Part shown: piece by piece, positions 45,860 through 54,746 of the stretch
How positions within the stretch are numbered: the first letter of the stretch is position 1
How the letters are laid out: each line of letters begins with the position of its first letter
The notes under the pieces: model-generated
Told to the model about the DNA's origin: nothing
Database searches by the model: none
Seen by the model: only the letters and a program-made list of their open reading frames with translations
Position numbers and translations under genes: made by a program
From: Rheinheimera riviphila
GTDB taxonomy: Bacteria; Pseudomonadota; Gammaproteobacteria; Enterobacterales; Alteromonadaceae
DNA length: 64,000 bases
Reading direction: 5' to 3'
Assembly (NCBI RefSeq): GCF_004005945.1
Contig: NZ_SACS01000002.1
Span: 124,001 to 188,000 of the forward strand

Positions 45860-46513
45860 TTAAATTGCAGGTTCAGCCCATTGGATCAACCAGGCTTTTT
45901 CCAGCAGACGACTGGTGGCAAACTTGCGCCTGGCAAAACCAATTCCGGTAAGATCACGAATAGCCACCAGCGCGATGCTGGCAGCCGGAAACAAAGTTCG
46001 CAACTCGGTTTCGAACACCGCAAAGGGCGGACCTTGTTTTTCTTGTTCGGGATATTCCAGACTAATCAGTAACATCGTCGCTGCAGGGAATAAAGTCTGC
46101 AATTGAGTGGCGTACTGCAATCGCATCGCCGCAGGTAACGCAATCATCGCTGCCCGATCATAAATCAGCTGGCAATGTTGGACTGCAATGGCGGGTAACT
46201 GAAAAAAGTCACCTTGCCACAATTGATACCTGGCGGCTTGCCATACCTGAAATGCCTCGGCAGCATGTTGCGTCGCTATCAGCCCTGACTCTGTGAAAAA
46301 GTCGCGACAAGCAATGGCTGACAGCTCAGCGCCAATCACCTGACAATGTTGCGCTAACCAGCGTAAATCCGGACTTTTTCCGCATAAAGGTACAAATATC
46401 CGATCAGCTACCGGCAAAACACAAAAATGCGCACGCAACAACGGATGTGCATCTTCGAGCTGGAACCCCAGTTGATCCTGTTGCCACACCTGATGCCAAA
46501 ACTCTGCTTCCAT
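45860..46513 (-). CDS. tpm: Thiopurine S-methyltransferase
   Basis: The 217-residue SAM-dependent enzyme shows the bacterial TPMT pattern: MEAEFWHQVWQQDQLGFQL, RIFVPLCGKSPDLRWLAQHCQVIGAELSAIACRDFF (SAM site), YQLWQGDFFQLPA, IYDRAAMIALPAAMRLQYATQL and LLISLEYPEQEKQGPPFAVFETEL. Bacterial TPMTs methylate thiols, tellurite and selenite. One base separates its start from the sohB stop, so it is likely transcribed with sohB. Confidence 0.94.
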   Translation of the reverse strand: MEAEFWHQVWQQDQLGFQLEDAHPLLRAHFCVLPVADRIFVPLCGKSPDLRWLAQHCQVIGAELSAIACRDFFTESGLIATQHAAEAFQVWQAARYQLWQGDFFQLPAIAVQHCQLIYDRAAMIALPAAMRLQYATQLQTLFPAATMLLISLEYPEQEKQGPPFAVFETELRTLFPAASIALVAIRDLTGIGFARRKFATSRLLEKAWLIQWAEPAI

Positions 46514-46514
46514 C

Positions 46515-47504
46515 TTAGCGCCAAATAATCATACGTTGGGCTTGCTGCCATACGCTTTGCAGCATCGTCGCTGCTGATAAACCGACTTTTTCCGCCAGAC
46601 CTTTTTTCAACTGATACTTCACTTGATACACCTGACGTTTCGGTAGCTGGGTCAGTAAATATTCATCACTGGTAGCAAGCTCATCCACCAATTTTAAGTC
46701 AAGAGCTTGATAACCAAACCAATGTTCACCAGTAGCGACTTGGTTGATATCCAACACCGCCCGATGTTTTTGCACAAAGTCTTTAAATAACAGATGGGTT
46801 TCTTCTAGTTCATGTTGAAACTTCTGCCGACCTTTGTCGGTATTTTCGCCAAACACCGTTACGGTGCGTTTAAATTCACCAGCGGTAAACTGCTCGACAT
46901 CAACATGGTTCTTTTTCAATAACTTATGAAAGTTGGGTAACTGGGCAACCACGCCAATTGAACCCAAAATAGCAAAAGGCGCCGCGATAATTTTATCGGC
47001 GATACAGGCCATCATATAACCACCGCTGGCGGCGACTTTATCGACAGCGACGGTCAGCGGAATTTGATGCTGCTTGAGTCGGGCCAGTTGCGATGCGGCG
47101 AGGCCATAACCATGCACCACCCCACCACCACTTTCCAGCCGTACCAGCACCTCGTCGTCCTTTGTTGCAACGGCAATCAGCGCGGTCATTTCTTCGCGTA
47201 GTGCCGCAACTTCATGCGCATCCATACTGCCGTTAAAATCAACCACAAATAACTTAGGCAGGTTTTGCTCAGGCGTTTTTTGCTGTTTTTTCCACTGTTT
47301 AAAGGCTTTTTTATCCAGCATTTCCTGCTGTAAATCTTCAACCAAATCATGGTGTTCTTTTGACAAGTCATCAAAAGACAATTCACCCTTATGACTTTTT
47401 GGCTTCACAGCTGCCAGCACGATCATCGCGATAACGGCACCGATGGCGATGACTATAGTCAGCGCTTTGGCTAAAAACATTGCATATTCAATTAAGTAGT
47501 TCAC
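46515..47504 (-). CDS. sohB: Inner membrane S49 protease SohB
   Basis: From GTG 47504 (AAGGA about 8 bases upstream) the protein is 329 residues and begins MNYLIEYAMFLAKALTIVIAIGAVIAMIVLAAV, a membrane helix as in SohB. The S49 catalytic region has VDKVAASGGYMMACIADKIIAAPFAILGSIGVVAQLPNFHKLL (Ser in SGG) and the catalytic lysine in FTAGEFKRTVTVFGENTDKGRQKF. SohB is a signal-peptide-peptidase-like periplasm-facing protease. An ATG at 47537 gives 11 more residues but lacks a ribosome site. Confidence 0.92.
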   Translation of the reverse strand: MNYLIEYAMFLAKALTIVIAIGAVIAMIVLAAVKPKSHKGELSFDDLSKEHHDLVEDLQQEMLDKKAFKQWKKQQKTPEQNLPKLFVVDFNGSMDAHEVAALREEMTALIAVATKDDEVLVRLESGGGVVHGYGLAASQLARLKQHQIPLTVAVDKVAASGGYMMACIADKIIAAPFAILGSIGVVAQLPNFHKLLKKNHVDVEQFTAGEFKRTVTVFGENTDKGRQKFQHELEETHLLFKDFVQKHRAVLDINQVATGEHWFGYQALDLKLVDELATSDEYLLTQLPKRQVYQVKYQLKKGLAEKVGLSAATMLQSVWQQAQRMIIWR

Positions 47505-47617
47505 ATGGGATCCTTGAGTTTTCACGTCTTCAGGCATTGTAACGTTGTTTAATCAAATACAACATATTTCCGCACCCTACCATTTCAAAAGTCAGGCATG
47601 ACTCATAATACAGACAT

Positions 47618-47644
47618 AAAAAAACCCGGCGAACCGGGTTTTTA
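47618..47644 (-). terminator. Terminator after the VolA-like lipase gene
   Basis: AAACCCGG and CCGGGTTT pair around CGAA, with A and T runs on both sides, 25 bases past the stop of the minus-strand lipase gene and upstream of sohB. Confidence 0.85.
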
Positions 47645-47668
47645 GTTTTAAATCAGTGATAAATCTGA

Positions 47669-50083
47669 TTAAGGTTTGATCACCGCAGAGTTAAATACGG
47701 TTAAACCAGCACCGCTTGACAAGAAGAATGTAGCGGTCTGACGCTGCATTTCGGTCGTAGCGGCTATGCTCGATACCGGATACAGAATTGACGTGTGGTC
47801 ACCTTCAGTAAAGCGGGTGATCGCAGCACGGGTGATTGCATAACTACCTGCTTTTGCAGGAATAGTAGCAACACCTAACAAGCGTGCTAAAGGTTCAGTA
47901 CCCGCCAGTGGCATATTTACAGCCTGATTCGGGATCACCTGATCAGACTTGAAAGTACTGCCGTTGCCAACAACTTCCATCACATGCACCGGGGTATTTG
48001 ACGCCACTAATGCAGCTGCATAGTTATTTGGATCACCGGCGTCCGTCACCGTTTGCGCGGCAAAAGCAAACTGAGTGATGGTGCCACTGATCGCAGCCAG
48101 CGTTGCCGTTTGGCCTTTAGCTGTTAAATCCGCCAGATAAGCATCCGCGAAAGTTGCTGCACAGCCAACATAAGTTGCTGGTGTCACACAAACGCCTTTG
48201 CCATCAACGAAGGTTTTGAAACCAGCAGCCAAAGTTGACGAGCCTAACATCACACTGGCTTTAATCAGACCACCAAACTGTGGCGATTCCAGCAGGAAGT
48301 TGGCCACAGCGCCGCCAGGCATTGCCAGCGAGGTTGATTTGATTTTATACAAAGCATCGGCTGTGGCATTGCCTGTGGTGGAGTTAGCCAGACCAACCAT
48401 ACTGGTACCGGTAATGGCACCCAGCGAATGACCAAGGAACTGGACGTTTTGCGTATTCAGTAAGCCAGGCACGTTGTTGAAGTTCATCCCCAACCGCAGG
48501 CCTAACATATCCGCAATACTTTGACGCAGGTTGTCACGCGTCACCAGCAAATCACCGAGGTTCATATAAACAGTGGCATTACCGGTAATAGGCGAGCCAT
48601 TTTTCGAGCAGTTGGTGCCCGAAGCGTTGATTTCATCTTTACCATCGCCGTTTACGTCAAAACCACGGCTGCCATGTAACGGATGGTCAATCGCAATGGT
48701 GGCAAAACCTTGTGACGATAAAGTGCCGGTAACTGCCAGCATGTTTTCTTTACAAGAGGTAATACCGTGCTGCAGGATCACGACCGGCCAACCACCAGCT
48801 GGTTTTACCAGACCCAGCGCTTCATTTGGCACTGTCATTTGTACTGCCAATGACTTCATTGAATTGGCTTTTGGAATGACGTTAAATTTGGTCAAATGGC
48901 GTTGTTTATCAATACCATAATCGCGTAATGCGCCACCGCTTAACCCTTTACAAATGGCATTGTTCTGCATTTGTGCCGGGCTGGTGATCCCAGCTTCTAA
49001 CGCTGTAACCTGAGCCGTGGATAAACCGGCTACCATCGCGCCACTGTCACAACGACCCACCCAACGGGTTGATAAAGCCGCCGAAGGAGCTTCAGCAGTT
49101 GAAGTGCCTAAATAATATGGCAGGGTGATGGTACCGGTATAAAGTTTTGCCGTTTTAAAGGCAAACTCTGGATCCGTTGGTGCCAGCACTTTGCCAGGGA
49201 ACAACACATCAGAAACTAATAAACCGCTGTCGCTGACCAACACTGAAGGTGGCGTGTTGTTGTTCGAAGCGTTTGGTAGCATGAGCTGTTTAACTGTCGC
49301 CAACACATTGGTGGTTGATTGAGTCGTGACAGCAGCAGTATAAATAATGGTGTCTTTCGCAATGCTTTGGGTAGAAACAGCATTTTCAAAGCTATTGATG
49401 ACACCTTGTAAGGCACGTTGTGTATCGCTACCCAATGGTAAAGTTGCTAAATCCTGCTTCACCAGTTCGTAAGTCGTTGAAGGTGCGACTGAACGCCCTT
49501 CTGAGTCTTTCAGATTATTGGTCAGTACTACTATATAAGTAGTGGCAGATTTCAGTGGTTTTAATGGGATCACGGCAACATTATTGCCAACTGCTTTGGT
49601 GATAAAATCCTGACCATAAGTCAGTTGTCCTACTGACTTACAGGCCACGCCACGTGGCACTGCACGACAGCTGGCGTCTGTTGAGGCTGGATCGCCCATC
49701 AGCACTTCAACAATTCGCACTGCATCTGGGCGCGAAACACTGGTTGCATCCAGGCTGACACCACCGGCAAAAGCTAATTCAATACTAAATGGGTTCTGAG
49801 TCGACCAACCGTCTAAAGCACCCAGCGCGGTTTGTGGATCTGCATAATTCGGCGCGGCTACCGCTTCGCCTGGCATGACTAAAGTGCCGTCGGTCGTACC
49901 CTGAAACAACAAATCGTTAGGTACTGACACTTTGCTCGCCGTCGGGTCGAACACTACCCGACTCATCGGTACTAAGACAGTGTCGTTGCTGACATTGTCA
50001 TTTTTTAAATCTTGTAACGAGTCGCCACAACCCGCCAGTCCCAGCGCGCTCGCGACGGCCAGGCTAACTAATAACTTATTCAT
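47669..50083 (-). CDS. VolA/Pla-1-type lipoprotein lipase
   Basis: The 804-residue protein has a lipobox (MNKLLVSLAVASALGLAGC, Cys19) and matches the extracellular lipase family Pla-1/cef, whose Vibrio member VolA is a surface-exposed lysophospholipase lipoprotein. N-terminal half: Ig-like region (VVFDPTASKVSVPNDLLFQGTTDGTL, VIPLKPLKSATTYIVVLTNNLKDSEGRSV). C-terminal half: alpha/beta hydrolase with PVVILQHGITSCKENMLAVTGTLSSQGFATIAIDHPLHGSRG and nucleophile elbow GHSLGA (Ser near residue 551), and a late FTEGDHTSIL that may supply the His. VolA in vibrios lies beside fadL; no fadL is here. Confidence 0.9.
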   Translation of the reverse strand: MNKLLVSLAVASALGLAGCGDSLQDLKNDNVSNDTVLVPMSRVVFDPTASKVSVPNDLLFQGTTDGTLVMPGEAVAAPNYADPQTALGALDGWSTQNPFSIELAFAGGVSLDATSVSRPDAVRIVEVLMGDPASTDASCRAVPRGVACKSVGQLTYGQDFITKAVGNNVAVIPLKPLKSATTYIVVLTNNLKDSEGRSVAPSTTYELVKQDLATLPLGSDTQRALQGVINSFENAVSTQSIAKDTIIYTAAVTTQSTTNVLATVKQLMLPNASNNNTPPSVLVSDSGLLVSDVLFPGKVLAPTDPEFAFKTAKLYTGTITLPYYLGTSTAEAPSAALSTRWVGRCDSGAMVAGLSTAQVTALEAGITSPAQMQNNAICKGLSGGALRDYGIDKQRHLTKFNVIPKANSMKSLAVQMTVPNEALGLVKPAGGWPVVILQHGITSCKENMLAVTGTLSSQGFATIAIDHPLHGSRGFDVNGDGKDEINASGTNCSKNGSPITGNATVYMNLGDLLVTRDNLRQSIADMLGLRLGMNFNNVPGLLNTQNVQFLGHSLGAITGTSMVGLANSTTGNATADALYKIKSTSLAMPGGAVANFLLESPQFGGLIKASVMLGSSTLAAGFKTFVDGKGVCVTPATYVGCAATFADAYLADLTAKGQTATLAAISGTITQFAFAAQTVTDAGDPNNYAAALVASNTPVHVMEVVGNGSTFKSDQVIPNQAVNMPLAGTEPLARLLGVATIPAKAGSYAITRAAITRFTEGDHTSILYPVSSIAATTEMQRQTATFFLSSGAGLTVFNSAVIKP

Positions 50084-50308
50084 ATGTTCTCCCCGTGTCC
50101 TGAATTTTTATTATTTTGCTAAAGCCCTCACTGAGCTTTAGTTTTTGAATTCCTGTTTCGTAAACTTCCAACAGCTACGACCAGTTAAAGTTAACCCAAT
50201 CAGAAAAAATTCGCTAGGTCTAAACTAAATATCTCTTAAGAAAGGTGCAAAATCGCCGCGGAACGAGTATGCTGCGCCGGTTTTTCTGCAGGTTAGAGGT
50301 TGATTTAT

Positions 50309-51052
50309 ATGCAAGATTTTCAGCCCGAAGCTCAGGTTCTGGCCAATAAAACGATACTGGTCACCGGTGCCGGCGATGGCATCGGTAAAGAAGCTGCGCT
50401 GACATTCGCCCGATATGGCGCCACGGTCATTCTACTGGGTAAAACCACCGCCAAACTGGAAGCTGTTTATGATGCCATCATGGCCAACGGCGGCCCGGAA
50501 CCGGCGATAGTGCCACTCGATTTAAACGGCGCCACCAAAAAACACTACCATGATATGGCGAACACTATTAAAGCAGAGTTCGGCAAGCTTGATGGTGTCT
50601 TGCACAATGCCGGGATGCTCGGTGTATTAACACCTTTTGAACACATTGATTTAGAAACCTGGCAAAAAATAATGCAGGTGAATCTGACATCGGCGATGCT
50701 GATGACGCAGGCACTGTTACCGGTGATGGCGTTAGCCCCACAGGCGTCACTGGTGTTTACGTCCTCAGGCGTTGGCCGGCGTGGCCGGGCTTATTGGGGC
50801 CCTTATTCCGTATCAAAATTCGGCACGGAAGGCATGATGCAGCTGATCGCTGATGAGTATGAACACAGCACCATCAGAACCAACTGTATTAACCCAGGCG
50901 CCACCAGAACCAAGATGCGCAGTGCCGCTTATCCTGGCGAGAATCAGCTGAGTTTAAAAACGCCGGCCGATCTAATGCCGCTTTATCTCTATCTGATGGC
51001 TGATGCCAGTATTGGTGTTAATGGCCAATCACTGGACGCTCAACCTAAATAA
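50309..51052 (+). CDS. yciK: SDR-family oxidoreductase YciK
   Basis: Starting at ATG 50309 (AGAGG ten bases upstream) the product is 247 residues. It follows E. coli YciK: ANKTILVTGAGDGIGKEAALTFARYGATVILLGKTTAKLEAVYDAI (NAD(P) site TGAGDGIG), DGVLHNAGMLGVLTPFEHIDLETWQKIMQVN, SSGVGRRGRAYWGPYSVSKFGTEGMMQ with the YxxxK catalytic pair, and NPGATRTKMRSAAYPGE. Substrate unknown. It is divergent from the lipase gene; sohB, its partner in E. coli, is nearby. Confidence 0.93.
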   Translation: MQDFQPEAQVLANKTILVTGAGDGIGKEAALTFARYGATVILLGKTTAKLEAVYDAIMANGGPEPAIVPLDLNGATKKHYHDMANTIKAEFGKLDGVLHNAGMLGVLTPFEHIDLETWQKIMQVNLTSAMLMTQALLPVMALAPQASLVFTSSGVGRRGRAYWGPYSVSKFGTEGMMQLIADEYEHSTIRTNCINPGATRTKMRSAAYPGENQLSLKTPADLMPLYLYLMADASIGVNGQSLDAQPK

Positions 51053-51113
51053 TCCGTAGTCCGAGACCAAGACGATTCAAGGCTGCGGATGGTTTTGATA
51101 CGGATGATAGCGA

Positions 51114-51142
51114 GAAAAAAACCGGCATTTCGCCGGTTTTTT
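51114..51142 (+). terminator. Terminator after yciK
   Basis: AAAACCGGC and GCCGGTTTT with an ATTTC loop and flanking A/T runs; it lies between convergent yciK and the H-NS-like gene and can serve both. Confidence 0.88.
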
Positions 51143-51168
51143 ATTGTTTAAGTCGTTAAAGTTAAAAA

Positions 51169-51705
51169 TTAACGCTTAACCAGGATCTCTTCGCCATGTT
51201 GCTGTGCCCAGTCATTCCAAATATCAACTTTTTGATTGAAATTGACTAACGCTTGTTTACCTGCATCTTCTAATAATGCATCGACTTGTTTCAGATATTT
51301 CTTCTCAACTTTTGAAAAAGGCACCACATCGATACCGCGATCGTTCAGGCCTTTTTTCATGGTATGTGTTTTTAATAATTGCAGACTGCCGCCTTCGACA
51401 TAAAAGAACTGGCTGTCTTTATTAATAGTCTTAAACTTTGGCTTGACCGGACGTTTGGAATCATGTGATTCAATGTCATCGACAGCTACTGCAACCGTCA
51501 AACCATCTGAATTCTGTTTGTAGCCAAGTTGCTCCAACGTAAAACCCTGCGCTTTGGCAAACTCACGAACTTTATCTAAAGCGACTGATTCATTCTGACG
51601 CTCTTCCATCACCGAAGTCAGTACATCCATTACTTCCTGTAACTTTAAAACAGACAATTCCTTTGCTGCTTTTTTCAATTCACGTTTATCAAGTAATAAA
51701 GACAT
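51169..51705 (-). CDS. H-NS-like nucleoid-associated protein with a divergent C-terminus
   Basis: The first ~60 residues look like an H-NS/HvrA-type oligomerisation helix (KELSVLKLQEVMDVLTSVMEERQNESVALDKVREFAKAQGFTLEQLGYK). A linker (SHDSKRPVKPKFKTINKDSQFFYVEGG) has the KPKF...Y/F layout of an H-NS DNA-binding start, but the canonical W-x-G-x-G-R-x-P core is absent, and ~70 further residues (KKGLNDRGIDVVPFSKVEKKYLKQVDALLEDAGKQALVNFNQKVDIWNDWAQQHGEE) have no counterpart in H-NS. It is 178 residues against about 135 for H-NS. A role in DNA binding is plausible but not shown by the sequence. Confidence 0.6.
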   Translation of the reverse strand: MSLLLDKRELKKAAKELSVLKLQEVMDVLTSVMEERQNESVALDKVREFAKAQGFTLEQLGYKQNSDGLTVAVAVDDIESHDSKRPVKPKFKTINKDSQFFYVEGGSLQLLKTHTMKKGLNDRGIDVVPFSKVEKKYLKQVDALLEDAGKQALVNFNQKVDIWNDWAQQHGEEILVKR

Positions 51706-51919
51706 GGTTCACTCCAGATTATTATTCAGCTAACAGTAGCAATATCATAGCGCTAAAACAATCTGAAATAAACCAACCATTTTCATATTAAATTGTTTTA
51801 TTGTGTAACATCCAACAGCAGCCGCGTTTTTGTTGCACCTTTGCGACTTTTAGCTGGTCGGTGCTGAGTTCTGGCCGAATTTCAGGTATCTTAGCTTGGT
51901 CTGTAACTCTGGAGCTGGT

Positions 51920-52585
51920 ATGCGTTCATTAAAACATCTGTTTGAAAACAACAAAGCCTGGGCTGATCGGATCGAACTGGAAGCGCCTGGTTTTTTCAAA
52001 AAACTGTCAGAGCAGCAAGCGCCGGAATATCTGTGGATTGGTTGTTCCGATAGTCGGGTTCCCGCCAATGACATCGTCGGCCTGTTGCCGGGTGAGCTGT
52101 TTGTCCATCGAAATGTGGCGAATCTGGTATTGCATTCGGACATCAACTGCCTATCCGTACTGCAATACGCCATTGATGTGTTAAAAATCAAACATATTAT
52201 CGTCTGCGGTCACTACGGCTGTGGCGGTATTAACGCCGCGATGAACAAACAAAAGGTTGGTTTTGTCGATAACTGGTTGCGTAACATTAAAGACGTCTAC
52301 GCCATGCACCGTGACGAAATTGAATCCATTAGCAACGAGCAGGACCGTCTGAACCGTTTGTGCGAGCTGAACGTGATTGAGCAAGTGCGTAATGTGTGTC
52401 ACACCAGCTTTGTACAAGAAGCCTGGGAGCGCGAACAACCGTTAACCGTCCATGGCTGGGTGTACAGTTTACGCAATGGCCGGGTGAAAGACTTACGGGT
52501 CAGTCATTCCAGCACTGCGACCATCGACAATATCTATACCCTTGATTTAACTGACTTAACCGATGAAGTCAGCAGCGAAAAATAA
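51920..52585 (+). CDS. can: Beta-class carbonic anhydrase
   Basis: From ATG 51920 (GGAG 5 bases upstream) the protein is 221 residues, equal in register to E. coli Can: zinc ligands Cys42, Asp44 (IGCSDSRVP), His98 and Cys101 (VCGHYGCGG) are all present, as are HRNVANLV and QPLTVHGWVYSLRNGRVKDL. It interconverts CO2 and bicarbonate to feed carboxylation reactions. The gene stands alone on the plus strand, converging on the secreted unknown with 13 bases between stops. Confidence 0.96.
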   Translation: MRSLKHLFENNKAWADRIELEAPGFFKKLSEQQAPEYLWIGCSDSRVPANDIVGLLPGELFVHRNVANLVLHSDINCLSVLQYAIDVLKIKHIIVCGHYGCGGINAAMNKQKVGFVDNWLRNIKDVYAMHRDEIESISNEQDRLNRLCELNVIEQVRNVCHTSFVQEAWEREQPLTVHGWVYSLRNGRVKDLRVSHSSTATIDNIYTLDLTDLTDEVSSEK

Positions 52586-52598
52586 CTGCTAAACATCA

Positions 52599-53168
52599 TC
52601 ATTGAAAACGAACCTGACCGTCCTTGGTTGGGTGATACACCGCAGTATGGCCGGGAACCCACTTGCCATGCTGCAGATATTCCGAACTCACTGCCAGACT
52701 CTCTGCTGCCAGCACACTTTTCGAACGCACCGCTGTGATGCCGTTGGCATTATTCTCAACCTGCTCCTCGGCGGTCAGCACCTTGGTTTTAACGTCAAAA
52801 CTCATCACGCCATGGGTGTAGAATCCAGCGGTGGTGAAGTAATAATAGGCCAGACTTTTTTTCTTTTTATCCCAAAAAATCATGGTTTCGCCACCGTAAG
52901 CGCCATCATTGATCGAATGGATGGTCTTAATCGCCTGACCATTTAAAGCGCGTTGCCAGAATGCGCGGTCAGTCTGTTTTTTGCCATTTTGCTCACCCAT
53001 ATCCGCTTGCCAGACGATACCGAGAAGAGGTCTGAAAAACTCCAGCTCTGGCGCCAGCTGTTGTTGCACGCTTGCCGGGGTTGCTGCGACCGGATCCGCG
53101 ACAACGGCAGGTACAAACAACTGCACGGCCAAGGCGCATGACAATAAGACTTTGATAGATTGGCGCAT
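52599..53168 (-). CDS. Secreted protein of unknown function (DUF1579-like)
   Basis: The 189-residue protein has a signal peptide (MRQSIKVLLSCALAVQLFVPAVVADP) and a lipocalin-like beta-rich body: LEFFRPLLGIVWQADMGEQNGKKQTDRAFWQRALNGQAIKTIHSINDGAYGGETMIFWDKKKKSLAYYYFTTAGFYTHGVMSFD. This pattern (LLG..W, AYGGETMIFWD, YYFTT.GFYTHG) resembles the DUF1579 type of lipid or small-ligand binding folds, but I am not certain of the family. One base separates it from the thioesterase, so the two are co-transcribed. Confidence 0.7.
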   Translation of the reverse strand: MRQSIKVLLSCALAVQLFVPAVVADPVAATPASVQQQLAPELEFFRPLLGIVWQADMGEQNGKKQTDRAFWQRALNGQAIKTIHSINDGAYGGETMIFWDKKKKSLAYYYFTTAGFYTHGVMSFDVKTKVLTAEEQVENNANGITAVRSKSVLAAESLAVSSEYLQHGKWVPGHTAVYHPTKDGQVRFQ

Positions 53169-53169
53169 A

Positions 53170-53661
53170 TTAAGGTTCCTTCTGTTCTAGCTGATAAAAA
53201 TCCAGCATTTGCTGTTCGACTTGTTGCGAGAAGGTTTTCATCTGAATGGCATATTGTTCTAAAAAACGGTCTTCATCGGTTTCGGCCTGCCAGGACGGTA
53301 CTGCAGCAGTTTTACCCGCTTCGTCCAAAGCCACAAAAGTGATAATACAGTGATTGGTTTCCGGCAGTTCCTGCGCCTGAGTATCACCGGAGCGAACCTG
53401 AATGAAAATATGCATGCTGGAATTGCCGGTATGGACGACCTTGGCTTCAAGTTCCACCAGGTGTCCCACCAGAATCGGCCGGCGGAAGCGGATAGTACCG
53501 ACTGACACCGTTACACAATACAAACCACTCCAACGCGCGGCACAGGCGTATGCGGCTTGATCTATCCATTTCATCACCATGCCGCCATGTACTTTGCCGC
53601 CAAAATTGACATGGGTTGGCTCAGCCAGAAATCGGAATTCAATTGCTCTTTTGTGTAACAT
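53170..53661 (-). CDS. Acyl-CoA thioesterase, hotdog fold (YciA/ACOT type)
   Basis: Starting at ATG 53661 (AAGGAG 6-8 bases upstream) the product is 163 residues. EPTHVNFGGKVHGGMVMKWIDQAAYACAARWSG is the hotdog helix with the conserved N-x-x-G-x-x-H-G-G segment, and TVSVGTIRFRRPILVGHLVELEAKVVHTGNSSMHIFIQVRSGD completes the domain. It hydrolyses acyl-CoAs, chain length unknown. It lies 60 bases after purU in the same direction and just before the secreted unknown. Confidence 0.9.
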   Translation of the reverse strand: MLHKRAIEFRFLAEPTHVNFGGKVHGGMVMKWIDQAAYACAARWSGLYCVTVSVGTIRFRRPILVGHLVELEAKVVHTGNSSMHIFIQVRSGDTQAQELPETNHCIITFVALDEAGKTAAVPSWQAETDEDRFLEQYAIQMKTFSQQVEQQMLDFYQLEQKEP

Positions 53662-53721
53662 CGTGACTCCTTGCACATTCGAATGAAACCCAACGACCGA
53701 CATTCTGGCTCAACACATCAA

Positions 53722-54555
53722 TTATAAAATGACTGTTTTATTACCGTGGACAAAAACCCGGTCATGGATCACGAGTTCCAGCGCCTTGCTCAGCACATTT
53801 TTCTCAACATCTCGCCCCGATTTCGCCATATCATCAGCACTGTAATTGTGGTCAACATTGGTGACCATTTGTTTAATAATTGGACCTTCATCTAAATCAT
53901 CGGTCACGAAATGCGCCGTCGCGCCAATGATTTTCACGCCACGTTTAAAGGCCTGGTGATATGGATTCGCACCAATAAAAGCTGGCAAAAAACTGTGGTG
54001 AATATTGATAATTTTATTGGGATAGCGGGCGACAAATTCCGGCGTCAAAATACGCATAAACTTGGCTAATACCAGATAATCGGGTTGATAAGGTGATATC
54101 GCTTCCACCAGCAAAGCTTCATGTTGATGGCGGTTTAAATCCTGATGGCTGACAAAATGAAATGGAATGCCAAACTTGGTGGCTAATTCGCCTAAATCAG
54201 GATGATTGCCAATAATAGCGGCGATATCGAGCTGCAACGAGCCGTCATACACTTTAATTAAAATGTCGCCGATACAATGTGCTTCTTTTGTCACTAAAAT
54301 GACTACTTTTTTGTTGGCTTTGCCGACTAATTGCCGCACGCTACCATCAGGAAGTGCCCGGTCTAAATCCAGCAATAAAGTGTGATCATTAAAAATACCT
54401 TCCAGCTGGGTCCGCATATAAAACTGGCCACTGAGCGGGTCAACATATTCAGTATTGCGGATAATATTCAGCTGATGCTTGTAACAAATATTGGTAATTT
54501 GCGCGATGAGTCCCTTCGAGTCCGGGCATTCAATGAGTAAAGTTTTTTGTTCCAT
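53722..54555 (-). CDS. purU: Formyltetrahydrofolate deformylase
   Basis: The 277-residue protein has an N-terminal ACT domain (TLLIECPDSKGLIAQITNICYKHQLNIIRNTEYVDPLSGQFYMRTQLEG) and a formyltransferase-fold catalytic domain (KKVVILVTKEAHCIGDILI, DYLVLAKFMRILTPEFVARYPNKIINIHHSFLPAFIGANPYHQAFKRGVKIIGATAHFVTDDLDEGPII). The catalytic His and Asp of the family are present (NIHHSFLPAF, DLDEGPI). It releases formate from 10-formyl-THF for PurT and one-carbon balance; the ACT domain responds to glycine and methionine in E. coli. Confidence 0.95.
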   Translation of the reverse strand: MEQKTLLIECPDSKGLIAQITNICYKHQLNIIRNTEYVDPLSGQFYMRTQLEGIFNDHTLLLDLDRALPDGSVRQLVGKANKKVVILVTKEAHCIGDILIKVYDGSLQLDIAAIIGNHPDLGELATKFGIPFHFVSHQDLNRHQHEALLVEAISPYQPDYLVLAKFMRILTPEFVARYPNKIINIHHSFLPAFIGANPYHQAFKRGVKIIGATAHFVTDDLDEGPIIKQMVTNVDHNYSADDMAKSGRDVEKNVLSKALELVIHDRVFVHGNKTVIL

Positions 54556-54692
54556 AATAAACCTGAGTGATAAGTAGATGAGCGAAATTGCAAGAATGCT
54601 TCCACTTTAGACGGCCATCCATCTGATAGCAAGCGTGGCAAAAGCTTGTTGTTTGCCGGATGCACCGCCATAATGCGACTTTAGCTGTATTG

Positions 54693-54710
54693 CCCAAAAT
54701 CATTAAAGAT
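54693..54710 (+). repeat. Possible solitary end of the inverted-repeat element
   Basis: CCCAAAATCATTAAAGAT differs by one base from the end of the element at 16797-16814. No matching second end was seen nearby, so this is either a remnant or chance. Confidence 0.3.
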
Positions 54711-54746
54711 AAATGGTTATTAGCCGCTCCAGACTTTGAGTACCGG

